Assembly (NCBI RefSeq): GCF_014495845.1
Contig: NZ_CP061080.1
Span: 2,159,001 to 2,223,000, forward strand
From: Aquibium microcysteis
GTDB lineage: Bacteria > Pseudomonadota > Alphaproteobacteria > Rhizobiales > Rhizobiaceae
DNA: 64,000 bases
Direction: 5' to 3'
The notes below the pieces were generated by a model. The model ran no database searches. It saw only the letters and a program-made list of their open reading frames with translations, and had not been told where the DNA came from. Made by a program: the position numbers and the translations under genes. Positions 26,626-38,022 of this stretch are shown here, one piece after another. Positions within the stretch are counted from its first letter, which is position 1; each line of letters opens with the position of its first letter.

Positions 26626-28365
26626 TTGCGGCTATCGCGCCATCTGGCACGGCTCACGTCGGCGCCCAGGACGCTGCGGTTTCACCTGATCGCCTTCGCG
26701 GCGATCCTGGTGCTGCCGCTCTTCGTCATCGCCGCGCTGGCCGTGAGCTGGTTCGCGCAGGCCGAACTCTCGGCCAACGAAGCCCGTCTGCAGCGGCTGG
26801 CCCAGGACATTTCCGCTTCCGTCGACCGCGACGTCATCGGCTGGCTGACCGTTCTCGACACGCTCGCGACCTCCGAGCTTCTGCGCGCGGGCGACCTCGC
26901 CGGCTTCCACGCGCGCGCCAGGGCGGCGCTTCGCAACCGCGACGTCCACGTCATTCTCGTCGACCGCGATCACCGGCAGCTCCTCAATACGCGTGTTCCC
27001 TTTGGGACGCCGCTGCCGGGAGTGGGCGAACCCGACGGCATCGAGTCGGTCTTCCGCACCGGCCGGCCCTACGTCTCGGACGTCTTCACCGGAAAGGTCT
27101 CCGGCGAGACGGTCGTCAACGTCGAGATTCCGGTCTTCTCCGAGGGACGGGTGGAGCAGATCCTGCTGATAACCTTCTCGCCGAAGCGAATCGGCGACAT
27201 CATCGCCAAGGAGCAGCTCGTCAGGGGCTGGACCGTCAGCGTCACCGACCGGAAGGGCAACGTGCTGGCGCAGAGGCTGGACGGCACGGAGATCGCCGTG
27301 CCCAGGTCCATCGAAGACCTGCCCAACGACGGATCCGGCATCATCGAACGGTCCGGGGCCGACGCGACCGAATGGGTGGAGGGTTACCGCTGGTCGCCGA
27401 CGACGGGCTGGCGGACCTCCGTGCGCGTGCCGCGGTCGCTGCTCGACGCGCCGTTCTGGAACAGCATGACCGGTCTCGGCGCGCTGGCGCTGCTGGTCGG
27501 GCTCGCGAGCACCGCGCTGGCGACCGTCCTGGCCAGCCGGATCTCCCTGTCCATGGTCAAGCTGCGCGTGGCGGCGAGCGACCTCGCGGCCGGCCGCGCC
27601 ATCGAGGCGGCTCCCCAGCCGATCGCCGAGGCGAACCTCGTGGTCGATGCGATCCGTCAGGCCGCCAACATCATCAGTGACCGCACGCAGGCGCTGGAGG
27701 CCAGTGAGGAGCAGTCGCGCCGGCAGGTCGACGAGATCAGGCTTCTGATGGGCGAGCTCGCCCATCGCAACAAGAACGTCATGGCCGTCCTGCAGTCGAT
27801 CGCGCGGCAGATTCTGCGTCGCAGCACCTCGCTTCAGGATTTCCAGGAGAGCTTCGACGCCCGCATCGCCGCGCTCGTCCGCTCCAACGATCTGCTCTTC
27901 GGCGCGGCCGGTACCAGCGGCAGCCTGCGCGAGCTGGTGCGTCGCCAGCTCGCCCCCTTCGTCGACACGGATTCCGATCGCGTCGAGATCGACGGCGAGG
28001 AGGTCTGGCTGAAGACGGGCGCGGTGCAGAGCCTCGGGCTTGCCCTGCACGAACTCGCCACGAACGCCACCAAGTACGGGGCGCTGAGCGGATCCGAGGG
28101 CATGGTGGCGGTGCGGTGGCAGCGGGTCGGCACCACCGGGATCCATCTGTCCTGGCTGGAACGCGGCGGACCCGCGGTCGCCGAACCCACCCGTTCGGGC
28201 TTCGGACAGGTGGTGATCGAGAGGCTGACCGCGCAGAACCTTTCCGGCACCGTCGACTACACGTTCGAGCCGGCCGGCGTCGCCTGGACGCTGCGCGCAC
28301 CGGACGTCCTGCTCGATGCCGCCGAAGCCGGGAGCACCCGGACGCCCGCCCACGCGGAAGGCTGA
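26626..28365 (+). CDS. HWE-family sensor histidine kinase
   Basis: About 579 residues. A first membrane helix lies near residues 17-40 (HLIAFAAILVLPLFVIAALA). An extracytoplasmic sensor region (dCache-like, with VHVILVDRDHRQLLNTRVPF) extends to about residue 275. A second helix (GLGALALLVGLASTALATVL) leads into a HAMP-like linker. The kinase H-box is MGELAHRNKNVMAVLQSIA, with phospho-His near 382. HELATNATKYGAL and WLERGGP supply the His and WxE marks of the HWE family. The start is TTG 26626 with GAGAGGAAC upstream; there is no in-frame ATG before the kinase core. No response regulator is adjacent, so the kinase is an orphan. Confidence 0.88.
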   Translation: MRLSRHLARLTSAPRTLRFHLIAFAAILVLPLFVIAALAVSWFAQAELSANEARLQRLAQDISASVDRDVIGWLTVLDTLATSELLRAGDLAGFHARARAALRNRDVHVILVDRDHRQLLNTRVPFGTPLPGVGEPDGIESVFRTGRPYVSDVFTGKVSGETVVNVEIPVFSEGRVEQILLITFSPKRIGDIIAKEQLVRGWTVSVTDRKGNVLAQRLDGTEIAVPRSIEDLPNDGSGIIERSGADATEWVEGYRWSPTTGWRTSVRVPRSLLDAPFWNSMTGLGALALLVGLASTALATVLASRISLSMVKLRVAASDLAAGRAIEAAPQPIAEANLVVDAIRQAANIISDRTQALEASEEQSRRQVDEIRLLMGELAHRNKNVMAVLQSIARQILRRSTSLQDFQESFDARIAALVRSNDLLFGAAGTSGSLRELVRRQLAPFVDTDSDRVEIDGEEVWLKTGAVQSLGLALHELATNATKYGALSGSEGMVAVRWQRVGTTGIHLSWLERGGPAVAEPTRSGFGQVVIERLTAQNLSGTVDYTFEPAGVAWTLRAPDVLLDAAEAGSTRTPAHAEG

Positions 28366-28684
28366 CGGCGGGCGGACGCCGGATCGGTCGCCGGCCTAAC
28401 CGGCAGCGGCGACGCGACGTCGCGTCACGGCGACGGCCGGGCGAGACCAAGAGGAGGACCTTCCGGAAAGAAAAGGTGGGCGGGCCGGAAGAATTCCGCC
28501 GACGCAGGCGTCGACGGCCGGCTTCCGACAGCATCCTCCAGGGCACCGGCTCCATGTTTTCGCATGGTTGCAATGCAGCATTGCCTCTTCGCGGAGAGAA
28601 CCTTCTCCTGTATTGGCGCGTTGCTTCCGTCATGGACGAAGATGAAGCGCTCCCCCTGCGATGCAGACCCCCTGGAGGGCAAAG
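28366..28684. other. Intergenic region upstream of the LuxR gene
   Basis: Some 319 bp between the HWE kinase and the LuxR gene with no convincing gene on either strand. The only visible structure is a short dyad GAGAA-CC-TTCTC near 28598-28609, which could be a regulator site but is too short to be persuasive. A GGAGGG 7 bp before 28685 is the ribosome site of the LuxR gene. Confidence 0.4.
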
Positions 28685-29416
28685 ATGATGATGTCGGCGA
28701 CCTGCGCCGCGACACCGCTCCGCGGCGTCTTGCTCGATGATCTGGACGGCCTCCGGACACTCGGAGAAGCGCATGATTTCCTCTGCCTGCTCGCGCGGAA
28801 CCACGGCTTCCTTCATCACGCCGTCCTGCGCTTCGATCCCGAGCCGCAGGGCAGGCCGACGCGCCAGATCGCCCTGACGAGCTTTCCGCGCGAGATCGTC
28901 ATGGCCTACGAACGCGCGATCCTGGCGAGCGGCAGCCGCTCCATGGCCGCCGCCCGCGCGGCGGCCCGCCCCTTCGCGTGGGACGGGCACATCCCCCCGC
29001 CGCGCGGGCTCGACCACCCCCGCGCCGTGCTCGCCGGGGCGGGCGTACGGATGGGCGTGACGCTGCCGGTCGCCGGCCGGGGCGGCGATCGCGGCGTGGT
29101 CATGTTCGGCGGCGACAGGCCCCTCCTTCCGCTCGCCGAAACGGCGCTGCTCAGCCTCTTCGCCCACGGCCTTTTCGACCGCATCGTCACGATCCAGAAC
29201 GAGGAGCGCCATACCGGAGACTTCCGGCTGACGCTGCGCGAACGGCAGTGCCTGATGTGGACCAGTGCGGGCAAGACGGCGGCCGAAATCGCCGGAATCC
29301 TGGAACTGTCCGAGCAGATGGTGGAGCACCACGTGGGATGCTGCGTCGACAAGCTCGGCGCGGCAAACCGCACGCAGGCGGTCGCAAAGGCGATCCGGCT
29401 GCGCGTCATCGACTGA
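28685..29416 (+). CDS. LuxR family transcriptional regulator
   Basis: A 243-residue regulator. The C-terminal LuxR helix-turn-helix spans about residues 175-235 (LTLRERQCLMWTSAGKTAAE, then VEHHVGCCVDKLGAANRTQA). The N-terminal 165 residues resemble an autoinducer-binding-type domain, but I do not see the full set of lactone-contact residues. No luxI-type synthase is in the window, so it would be a solo. Three consecutive ATGs begin at 28685, 7 bp after GGAGGG; an upstream ATG at 28661 is less well placed. Confidence 0.86.
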   Translation: MMMSATCAATPLRGVLLDDLDGLRTLGEAHDFLCLLARNHGFLHHAVLRFDPEPQGRPTRQIALTSFPREIVMAYERAILASGSRSMAAARAAARPFAWDGHIPPPRGLDHPRAVLAGAGVRMGVTLPVAGRGGDRGVVMFGGDRPLLPLAETALLSLFAHGLFDRIVTIQNEERHTGDFRLTLRERQCLMWTSAGKTAAEIAGILELSEQMVEHHVGCCVDKLGAANRTQAVAKAIRLRVID

Positions 29417-29542
29417 CGGCAGGAACGGCGGCTTCTCCCCGGCGCCGGACGGCGCGACGAAATGCCGGCCGCACCACCTTCCGGCGCCCACCGCAAAGGG
29501 TGTATTGCGGTGCGACAAATCTCTTCTGGAAAGTGTCCCGCC

Positions 29543-29800
29543 GTGCCTCTCTCCGTCGAACTTCTGGGCGCCGTCGCCGCCGTCATCACCTCGCTGTGCT
29601 GGCTGCCGCAGACGCTGAAGATCCTGCGCGAACGGCAGACCGGGGGGATTTCGCTGGCCACCAACGCGGTCTTCGCGTCGGGCGTCTTCCTGTGGCTGAT
29701 CTACGGGCTGATGATCGGTTCCTGGCCGGTGATCGTCGCCAACGCGGTGACGCTCGCCTTCGTGCTGGCCATCGTCGGCCTCAAGCTTCGCTACGGCTGA
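29543..29800 (+). CDS. SemiSWEET family sugar transporter
   Basis: An 85-residue protein with three transmembrane helices, the size and layout of SemiSWEET (MtN3/PQ-loop) half-transporters, which dimerise to move sugars. The PQ motif is seen in SLCWLPQTLKILRERQTGGI, followed by ATNAVFASGVFLWLIYGLMI. The start is GTG at 29543; the longer upstream frame is Pro/Gly-rich and lacks a ribosome site. Substrate unknown. Confidence 0.87.
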   Translation: MPLSVELLGAVAAVITSLCWLPQTLKILRERQTGGISLATNAVFASGVFLWLIYGLMIGSWPVIVANAVTLAFVLAIVGLKLRYG

Positions 29801-29884
29801 GCCCGCCTCTTCCGCCCCTTCGCCGCTTCGGCCACCCTGAGCCCGACCACGAATCACGCGCCCCGGGGACAGGTCGGAGACGGC

Positions 29885-30394
29885 ATGAGGGAATTGCTGC
29901 TGCTGAGACATGCCAAGTCGAGCCGCGACGACCCTTCGCTCGCCGATTTCGACCGCCCGCTTTCCGCACGCGGCCGCAGGGACGCGCCCGGGATGGGCGC
30001 CCTGGCGGACGCGCGCGGCTGGCGGCCCGACCACGTGATCGCGTCGTCCGCGCGCCGCACGCGCGAGACCTGGGACCTCGCGCGCCCTGCCCTCGGCAAC
30101 GTCGCGACCCGCTACGACGAGACCCTCTACGACGCTTCGGCGACGGCGATCCTCGCCGCCATCCGAGCGGCGCCGCCCGGTGCGCGGCGGCTTCTCGTGA
30201 TCGGCCACAATCCAGGCCTGGAAGACCTCGCGGCCATCCTCGCCTCGGACCGGTCCGATGCCGGTGCGCTGGCGCTGCTGCGTGAAAAGTTCCCGACCGG
30301 CGCGCTGGCGCGGTTCGTGGTGGAGGCGGAATGGCGCAACCTGGCCGGCGGCGGTGCCCGGCTCACCGACTTCGTCCGGCCGAGGGATCTCTGA
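29885..30394 (+). CDS. SixA-like histidine phosphatase
   Basis: A 169-residue protein of the histidine phosphatase (phosphoglycerate mutase-like) superfamily. The catalytic RH is in LLLLRHAKSSRDDPSLADFD at residue 8-9, with VIASSARRTRETWDLA and GHNPGLEDLAAIL further on. SixA in E. coli removes phosphate from phospho-His of signalling or PTS proteins. The target here is unknown, although a phosphorelay kinase (HWE) is nearby. The inverted repeat just after it (30407-30430) may end its transcript. Confidence 0.88.
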   Translation: MRELLLLRHAKSSRDDPSLADFDRPLSARGRRDAPGMGALADARGWRPDHVIASSARRTRETWDLARPALGNVATRYDETLYDASATAILAAIRAAPPGARRLLVIGHNPGLEDLAAILASDRSDAGALALLREKFPTGALARFVVEAEWRNLAGGGARLTDFVRPRDL

Positions 30395-30406
30395 CGTCGG
30401 CGGCAC

Positions 30407-30430
30407 CTCCTGACACCCTCCCGTCAGGAG
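30407..30430. repeat. Inverted repeat between SixA-like gene and uvrB
   Basis: Perfect 8-bp arms CTCCTGAC and GTCAGGAG separated by ACCCTCCC. It lies 12 bp after the phosphatase stop and 70 bp before uvrB. There is no T-run after the stem, so it is a weak terminator candidate or a regulator site. It does not match the alphaproteobacterial SOS box GTTC-N7-GTTC. Confidence 0.5.
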
Positions 30431-30500
30431 CACCGGCAGCCTGCACGTTGCGTCCGGCGTCGCCCTTTCCATTTCGGGTGACTCTCTCCATATTCGACAC

Positions 30501-33512
<3,012 letters not shown>

Positions 33513-33613
33513 CGGGACCGCGCAAGCCTGTGCCGCAGGCGCGGTCGTCCCGTGCGCCGGACGCCCCGACGGGCATCGCGGCGCACAGGCATCGCAGCGT
33601 CAGCGGCCGGGAG

Positions 33614-33973
33614 TCAGCACTTTCCGAACGACTTCTGGACGATCATGTTGCCGGCGACGCTGACGGTCACGGTCAGGCCGGTGGGGATGCCGAAGGTCGT
33701 GCAGATGTGGATGCAGGCCTGGGCCGCCGTGCCGTTGGGGATGAAGCCCGGGACCGGCAGGCAGACGCTGCCGAAACCGAGCGGCAGGTTGAGACAGACC
33801 TGACCGTTGCTGACCGTGACCGAGATGCAGCCGCCGGCGAGCGCCAGATGTCCGTCGTCGGCGACGGCGGCGGCCGGACCGGCCTTCTGCAGGCTGGCGA
33901 CGTCGTGGAAGCTACGCGCCGCATCGAGTGCCGCCGCGATCTGCTTGGAGTCGAATTCCGGGTAACTGGCCAT
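33614..33973 (-). CDS. Cys-containing hypothetical protein
   Basis: A 119-residue protein of unknown function. The first 50 residues look helical (SKQIAAALDAARSFHDVASL). The second half is a beta-rich, hydrophobic, Cys-rich segment (CISVTVSNGQVCLNLPLGFG, AQACIHICTTFGIPTGLTVT) with six Cys in all, ending KSFGKC. There is no signal peptide. The ATG at 33973 has GGAG 7 bp upstream; the ATG at 33979 would lie too close to it. The beta-rich Cys pattern hints at a disulfide-bonded or peptide-like product, but this is a guess. Confidence 0.65.
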   Translation of the reverse strand: MASYPEFDSKQIAAALDAARSFHDVASLQKAGPAAAVADDGHLALAGGCISVTVSNGQVCLNLPLGFGSVCLPVPGFIPNGTAAQACIHICTTFGIPTGLTVTVSVAGNMIVQKSFGKC

Positions 33974-34247
33974 CACCATGCTCCTTCGTCGTTGTCATGC
34001 GGCCGGACAGCTTCCTCAGGTTGCACTCTTCCGAAACGCAACCAATAATAGCATTAATCCGCGCTTTCTATCAACGACTGTATTTGCGGGGATGGAATTC
34101 TATTCTTAATTGCAGATCAGGCGGGCGGATGAACGGCAGCCTCGGATTCGCAGGCAGACCTGGCCGCAGCCCGGACCAGGTGGCGCTTGCGTGCCGGATG
34201 AGACGCGTCTACGCACCGGACGGCAGAAAAACGACGGGAACGGCGCC

Positions 34248-34853
34248 ATGAAGATGATGCTTCGCCTCGCCCGAGCGCTCGCACCGGTGTTCCTCCTCCC
34301 GTTACCGGCCATCGCCGCGGACTGGACGGCGGTGGAGAAGACGGAGACCTATGCGGTGACCGGCACGACCGGGATGGAACTCTACGCCTCGATCGGCGCG
34401 AAAGGGCCGCTGCTGTCGGGGGGAACGCGGGCGATCGCCTATACGACCTTCGACCTCAAGTGGTCGCGCGACTACCGGCCGCAGCCGGACGGATCCTGCT
34501 CGCTGGTGTCGGGCAAGCCCTGGCTGACGATCACCTACCGCCTGCCGAAGCCTTCACAGAAGCTGTCGGCGCCGCTGGCGGCGAACTGGAAGCGCTTCAT
34601 CACCGGCATGACCGCGCACGAGAAGGTGCATGGCGACCATATCAAGGAAATGGTCGATCGCATCATCGCAACGACGGTAGGGGTAAACGTGCCGGAAGAT
34701 CCCGGCTGCAGGAAGATCAGGCAGCAATTGCAGACGCCGCTCGGCGAAGCCTCGCTGGAGCAGCGCGCACGCTCCAACGCCTTCGACCGCGAGGAGATGA
34801 GCCCCGGCGGGAATGTCCACCGGCTGATCCTGGACCTGGTCAACGGGGGATAG
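34248..34853 (+). CDS. DUF922 family secreted protein
   Basis: A 201-residue protein with a Sec signal peptide (residues 1-24, RALAPVFLLPLPAIAA). DUF922 follows, with IAYTTFDLKWSRDYRPQPDG and the HExxH motif in MTAHEKVHGDHIKEMVDRII near residue 120. The family is annotated as putative secreted Zn-dependent proteases on the basis of that motif. Two Cys flank the core and may pair. The ATG at 34248 is chosen because the signal peptide starts there. An AT-rich 274 bp gap upstream separates it from the divergent gene at 33973. Confidence 0.87.
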   Translation: MKMMLRLARALAPVFLLPLPAIAADWTAVEKTETYAVTGTTGMELYASIGAKGPLLSGGTRAIAYTTFDLKWSRDYRPQPDGSCSLVSGKPWLTITYRLPKPSQKLSAPLAANWKRFITGMTAHEKVHGDHIKEMVDRIIATTVGVNVPEDPGCRKIRQQLQTPLGEASLEQRARSNAFDREEMSPGGNVHRLILDLVNGG

Positions 34854-34979
34854 GCCCGGTCCCGGCGCGTACCCGGCGGCATGAGCCGGGGCGGAGCAGA
34901 AGAATCTGCAGCGCGTTCGGCAGCGCCGGTTCCCGGAACGACCGCGGGCCGGGCGGGAGACGCGAAGCAACGGGTGAAG

Positions 34980-35940
34980 CTCTGGATCCCGGATACGCGG
35001 CCTCTCGCTGCGCTCGACGCCGTTCCGGGATGACGAAGCGGAGGGGCGGCGGCTCCTGACCGTCCTCATCCGGCGCGAAGCGGAGCGGAGCGAAGCGGAG
35101 GGGCGGCGCCCCTCTCACCGTCGTCATCCCGGGCGAAGCCGGAGCGAAGCGGCTCTTGACCGTCGTCATCCGGCGCGAAGCGGAGGGGCGGCGCCCCTCT
35201 CACCGTCGTCATCCCGGGCGAAGCCGGAGCGGAGCGGCTTTTTCACCGTCGTCATCCCGGGCGAAGCCGGAGCGAAGCGGAGGCGCAGACCCGGGATCCA
35301 TGCCTCGGCGGTCATCGAAAGGCGGGACGGCGCGGACGACGCACCGGTCCTTCTCCATCGTCCCGCCCGACGGCAGACGGCGAGGCATGGATCCCGGATA
35401 CGTCGTCCTTCGCTGCGCTCGGACGCCGTTCCGGGATGACGAAGCGGAGGGGCGGCGGCTCTTGACCGTCGTCATCCGGGGCGAAGCCGGAGCGAAGCGG
35501 AGGGGCGGCGCCCCTCTCACCGTCGTCATCCCGGGCGAAGCCGGAGCGAAGCGGAGGCGCAGACCCGGGATCCATGCCTCGGACGTCGTCGAGAGGCGGG
35601 ATGGCGCGGACGACGCACCGGTCCTTCTCCATCGTCCCGGTCGACGGCAGACGGCGAGGCATGGATCCCGGATACGTCGTCCTTCGCTGCGCTCGGACGC
35701 CGTTCCGGGATGACGAAGCGGAGGGGCGGCGGCTCTTGACCGTCGTCATCCGGCGCGAAGCGGAGGGGCGGCGCCCCTCTCACCGTCGTCATCCCGGGCG
35801 AAGCCGGAGCGGAGCGGCTTTTTCACCGTCGTCATCCCGGGCGAAGCCGGAGCGCAGCGGAGGCGCAGACCCGGGATCCATGCCTCGGACGTCGTCGAAA
35901 GGCGGGACGGCGCGGACGACGCACCGGTCCTTCCGGCGCC
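34980..35940. repeat. Array of nested palindromic repeats
   Basis: About 1 kb without a supported gene, made of repeated nested palindromes. Two complete 190-bp units (35251-35440 and 35525-35714) open with GTCATCCCGG and close with CCGGGATGAC. Inside each lies a second inverted pair, CCGGGATCCATGCCTCG and CGAGGCATGGATCCCGG, around a 90-bp GC-rich loop. A right half-unit lies at 34980-35034 and a truncated left unit from 35831. The spacers reuse GAAGCGGAGGGGCGGC blocks. Long frames across the array follow the repeat and are not genes. Confidence 0.9.
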
Positions 35941-36037
35941 GTGCGGGAGCGGAGGCGGTCTCCGGGCCTGCCGCCTTGCCCGCGTCATTCCGGAAGACGA
36001 GCCGCGCGAAGCGTTGAGCGTCCGGGATATCGGTGTA

Positions 36038-36313
36038 TCAGCGCGGCCGCTGGGTGATCGCGCGGCGCGGCGCGGGCTTCGTCGCGGGCGCCTTCCTGGC
36101 AACCGGCTTCTTCACGGGTGCGGCGGTCTCGCCGCGCGCCTCGGCCTCCGCCTCCTGCTCCAGCCGCAGCTTGCGCAGGCGCTCGGTCTTCTTCTCGCGC
36201 GCCGAGACTTCGGCGTCGATGATGGCGCGCGACGCATTGGTGGTGGTGTCGGACTTGCTGCTGCGGCCGGCTTCCGTCGGCTTGAACAGCTTTTCCTTTG
36301 TCATGGAGGCCAT
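36038..36313 (-). CDS. Small basic conserved hypothetical protein
   Basis: A 91-residue Lys/Arg/Ala-rich protein (MASMTKEKLFKPTEAGRSSK at the start), with a charged helical middle (AREKKTERLRKLRLEQEAEA) and a Pro/Ala/Lys-rich tail (PVKKPVARKAPATKPAPRRA). The tail resembles histone-H1-like or nucleic-acid-binding tails. The ATG at 36313 has AGGAGA about 6 bp upstream. It lies downstream of rpsU on the same strand. The function is unknown; similar short proteins occur in rhizobia. Confidence 0.7.
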   Translation of the reverse strand: MASMTKEKLFKPTEAGRSSKSDTTTNASRAIIDAEVSAREKKTERLRKLRLEQEAEAEARGETAAPVKKPVARKAPATKPAPRRAITQRPR

Positions 36314-36404
36314 TCCTGTCTCCTTTCCGTCTGGGGAACGGGCGCCCGGAAGGAGCGCCACGGTGCGAGCGTGCCGCGCGCATGGTCGCGCGGCCGCTCA
36401 GCGA

Positions 36405-36674
36405 TCAGTAGCGGGGCGTGGAAGGGGCCGCGCCCGGACGGGCGGCGAAGACCTTCTTCTTCGGCGCCGGGAGGAGACCCTCGCGCTGCGCCTGCTTGCG
36501 GGCGGCCTTGCGGCTGCGGCGGACGGCTTCGGCCTTCTCGCGGACGCGCTTCTCGGACGGCTTCTCATAAGAGCGGCGCGCCTTCATTTCGCGAAAGACG
36601 CCTTCGCGCTGCATCTTCTTCTTCAGCACCCGAAGGGCCTGATCCACGTTGTTGTCGCGTACGAGTACCTGCAA
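36405..36674 (-). CDS. rpsU: 30S ribosomal protein bS21
   Basis: An 89-residue bS21 protein: [20 protein letters not shown] at the N-terminus, then [21 protein letters not shown]. coli S21 has 71 residues; the extra C-terminal tail ([20 protein letters not shown]) is common in alphaproteobacteria. bS21 sits near the 3' end of 16S rRNA and helps initiation. The start is a TTG at 36672-36674, fixed by the conserved N-terminus and an AGGA 7 bp upstream; a rare start may keep synthesis low. Confidence 0.95.
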   Translation of the reverse strand: MQVLVRDNNVDQALRVLKKKMQREGVFREMKARRSYEKPSEKRVREKAEAVRRSRKAARKQAQREGLLPAPKKKVFAARPGAAPSTPRY

Positions 36675-36734
36675 GGGATATCCTGTCCTTTTGTCCTGAT
36701 CGTCGGTTGGTCGCGCCGGCGGACCGGCGGTTCT

Positions 36735-36866
36735 TCACTTCTTCTTGGCGGCCGCTTCGTTGGCCTGCTTCACCTGCGCGCCGAAGGGGGTCGGGGCGGG
36801 TGCCGCCTTCTTGTCCTTCTTCGGCTTGCGAACTTCCTTGTTGCTGCGCAACTGGCCTTTGGCCAT
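36735..36866 (-). CDS. Very small basic protein (43 residues)
   Basis: A 43-residue protein, MAKGQLRSNKEVRKPKKDKK followed by APAPTPFGAQVKQANEAAAKKK-type sequence. It is highly Lys-rich and likely binds RNA or ribosomes. The ATG at 36866 has AAGGGGA upstream. It lies 60 bp before rpsU on the same strand. Similar tiny proteins occur in rhizobia, but I know of no assigned function. The extended frame to 37019 has no start signal. Confidence 0.7.
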   Translation of the reverse strand: MAKGQLRSNKEVRKPKKDKKAAPAPTPFGAQVKQANEAAAKKK

Positions 36867-37105
36867 CTCATGTCCCCTTTCGTTACCGTCATGAACGCCA
36901 CGGATAGCAACCCGCCGGCCACTGTGAGCCGGGTGCGGGCCGCGATTCGCCTGTCCGTCCCGTCCTCCTGCGGACACATTCCGATGCCGAACGGCGACCG
37001 GCCGCAGGATGCCGATCACGGAAACTGGATGAACGCACGACGCGGCCGTACGGCCGTGCCACGCTCACGGTACGCGCGACCGGACCTCCGTTTCGACCCT
37101 CCGGA

Positions 37106-37134
37106 AAAACAAAAAGCGGGGCCGTGCCCCGCTT
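37106..37134 (-). terminator. Rho-independent terminator
   Basis: On the minus strand, an AAGCGGGG-CACGG-CCCCGCTT stem-loop is followed at once by TTTTTGTTTTT. This is one of very few canonical intrinsic terminators in the window. It ends transcription coming from the right and marks the 3' end of the candidate small RNA starting near 37336. Confidence 0.85.
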
Positions 37135-37336
37135 CCGGTTCGCGATCCGGCGCGTGACCGCCGTCGGGAGGCTGCCAGTACATCCGTGGTCAGTTCCCTC
37201 GGCGGTCGTCCGGTTCAGCGGCGGCCCGCCCTCGGGCAGACCCTTCCGCTCACCGGCGAGGAACCACTCGCCCCCAGTTCAGAGGAGGCATTTCCGGCTG
37301 CAGGTCATCCTGCGCCCGAAAAGCGGTTTCTCGCTT
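37106..37336 (-). ncRNA. Candidate small RNA (about 230 nt)
   Basis: A transcription unit with no supported reading frame: a sigma-70-type promoter at 37343-37372, a predicted 5' end near 37336 and an intrinsic terminator at 37106-37134. The RNA would contain several hairpins (for example GGCGAG...CTCGCC). Two C/U-rich anti-Shine-Dalgarno-like pieces, GCCTCCTCTG and CAGCCTCCCG, could base-pair with ribosome sites of target mRNAs. It lacks the hallmarks of tmRNA, SRP RNA or RNase P RNA. The family is not identified, and the 5' end is estimated. Confidence 0.6.
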
Positions 37337-37342
37337 GCTTCC

Positions 37343-37372
37343 AATATGGGGCAGTTCGGCCCATGTTGCAAG
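37343..37372 (-). promoter_or_regulatory. Promoter of the candidate small RNA
   Basis: On the minus strand, CTTGCA (plus-strand 37367-37372) and CATATT (37343-37348) are separated by 18 bp. This is close to the rhizobial housekeeping consensus CTTGAC-N17-CTATAT. The start would be about 7 bp further on, near 37336. There is no plausible ribosome site or reading frame downstream before the terminator. Confidence 0.6.
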
Positions 37373-37559
37373 CCGGAAAGCGATCTTAACCGGCAAGCCG
37401 CAGTTTCGTGGCTTTTCCCGGCCTGAACTCCCTCATGCCGGAGACATCCAGGATCGGTCCGGCAACAGGTATCTGTTCATTGCCGAGACTTCGGAGGCGG
37501 CGTCCCGCGTCTCTCCCATTGTCCGGACCCGTCCCGCCCCCGATCGAACGGGCGGCGCC

Positions 37560-37775
37560 TCACCCCTCGAGGCCGGCGCGCACGAGATCGAGCGGCTGGC
37601 GCGGACCTCGGCGCCACGCGACGAGGATGCGCTCCTCGACGGCTGCCCGGCGTCGGCGTTCGCGTGCCGCAATGCCGAGTTCGTTGCAGACGGCGTCGAC
37701 GACCGGCCGGATGTCGTCCGCGAGAACTTCCGTGCCTTTGGTCTTGGTCTGGCCGTCTTCGTGAAGAAGATTCAT
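37560..37775 (-). CDS. Small hypothetical protein (71 residues)
   Basis: A 71-residue protein, MNLLHEDGQTKTKGTEVLAD at the start, then PVVDAVCNELGIAARERRRR. It looks like a compact helical cytoplasmic protein. Support comes from an AGAGGAGG about 10 bp upstream of the ATG and a reasonable amino-acid composition. I recognise no family, and an antisense frame of similar length exists, so the call is moderate. It lies about 190 bp upstream of the candidate small-RNA promoter on the same strand. Confidence 0.5.
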   Translation of the reverse strand: MNLLHEDGQTKTKGTEVLADDIRPVVDAVCNELGIAARERRRRAAVEERILVAWRRGPRQPLDLVRAGLEG

Positions 37776-38022
37776 GATGACCGGCCTCCTCTGTTGACGC
37801 CCGGCGGTTCAGCCGCGATCGCGACGGAACACATGCCCACTCGCCGACAGTGTAGCGCAATCGCGCGAAAGCGACAGGCCCTTTCCATCACACTTTGCCG
37901 CAGAACCGTTACCCGCGCTTCCACCGCGTGATGGTGCAGTGCACGAATGACAGGAACCGACCCGCCGCACCGGGCGAACCGGCAGCAGCCGCGCGGGCTT
38001 GCATCGCGCCCGCTGCGCGGTC

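Noticed and set aside
30395..30500. SOS (LexA) box before uvrB
   Set aside because: No GTTC-N7-GTTC or its complement is present in the gap; the 8-bp inverted repeat there has a different sequence.
35156..35713. Open frames inside the palindrome array
   Set aside because: Their translations repeat with the DNA repeat and appear on both strands; no ribosome site or family.
34980..35940. CRISPR array
   Set aside because: The repeats are about 190 bp, are nested palindromes, and have no short regular spacers or cas genes.
37106..37336. tmRNA, SRP RNA, RNase P RNA or 6S RNA for the candidate small RNA
   Set aside because: I do not see a tag-peptide frame or tRNA-like end, the SRP GGAA-loop core, RNase P conserved segments or a clear 6S central bubble.
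37335..37931. A 198-codon plus-strand frame across the small-RNA promoter and the 71-residue gene
   Set aside because: No ribosome site; it is antisense to a better-supported minus-strand gene and crosses a promoter.
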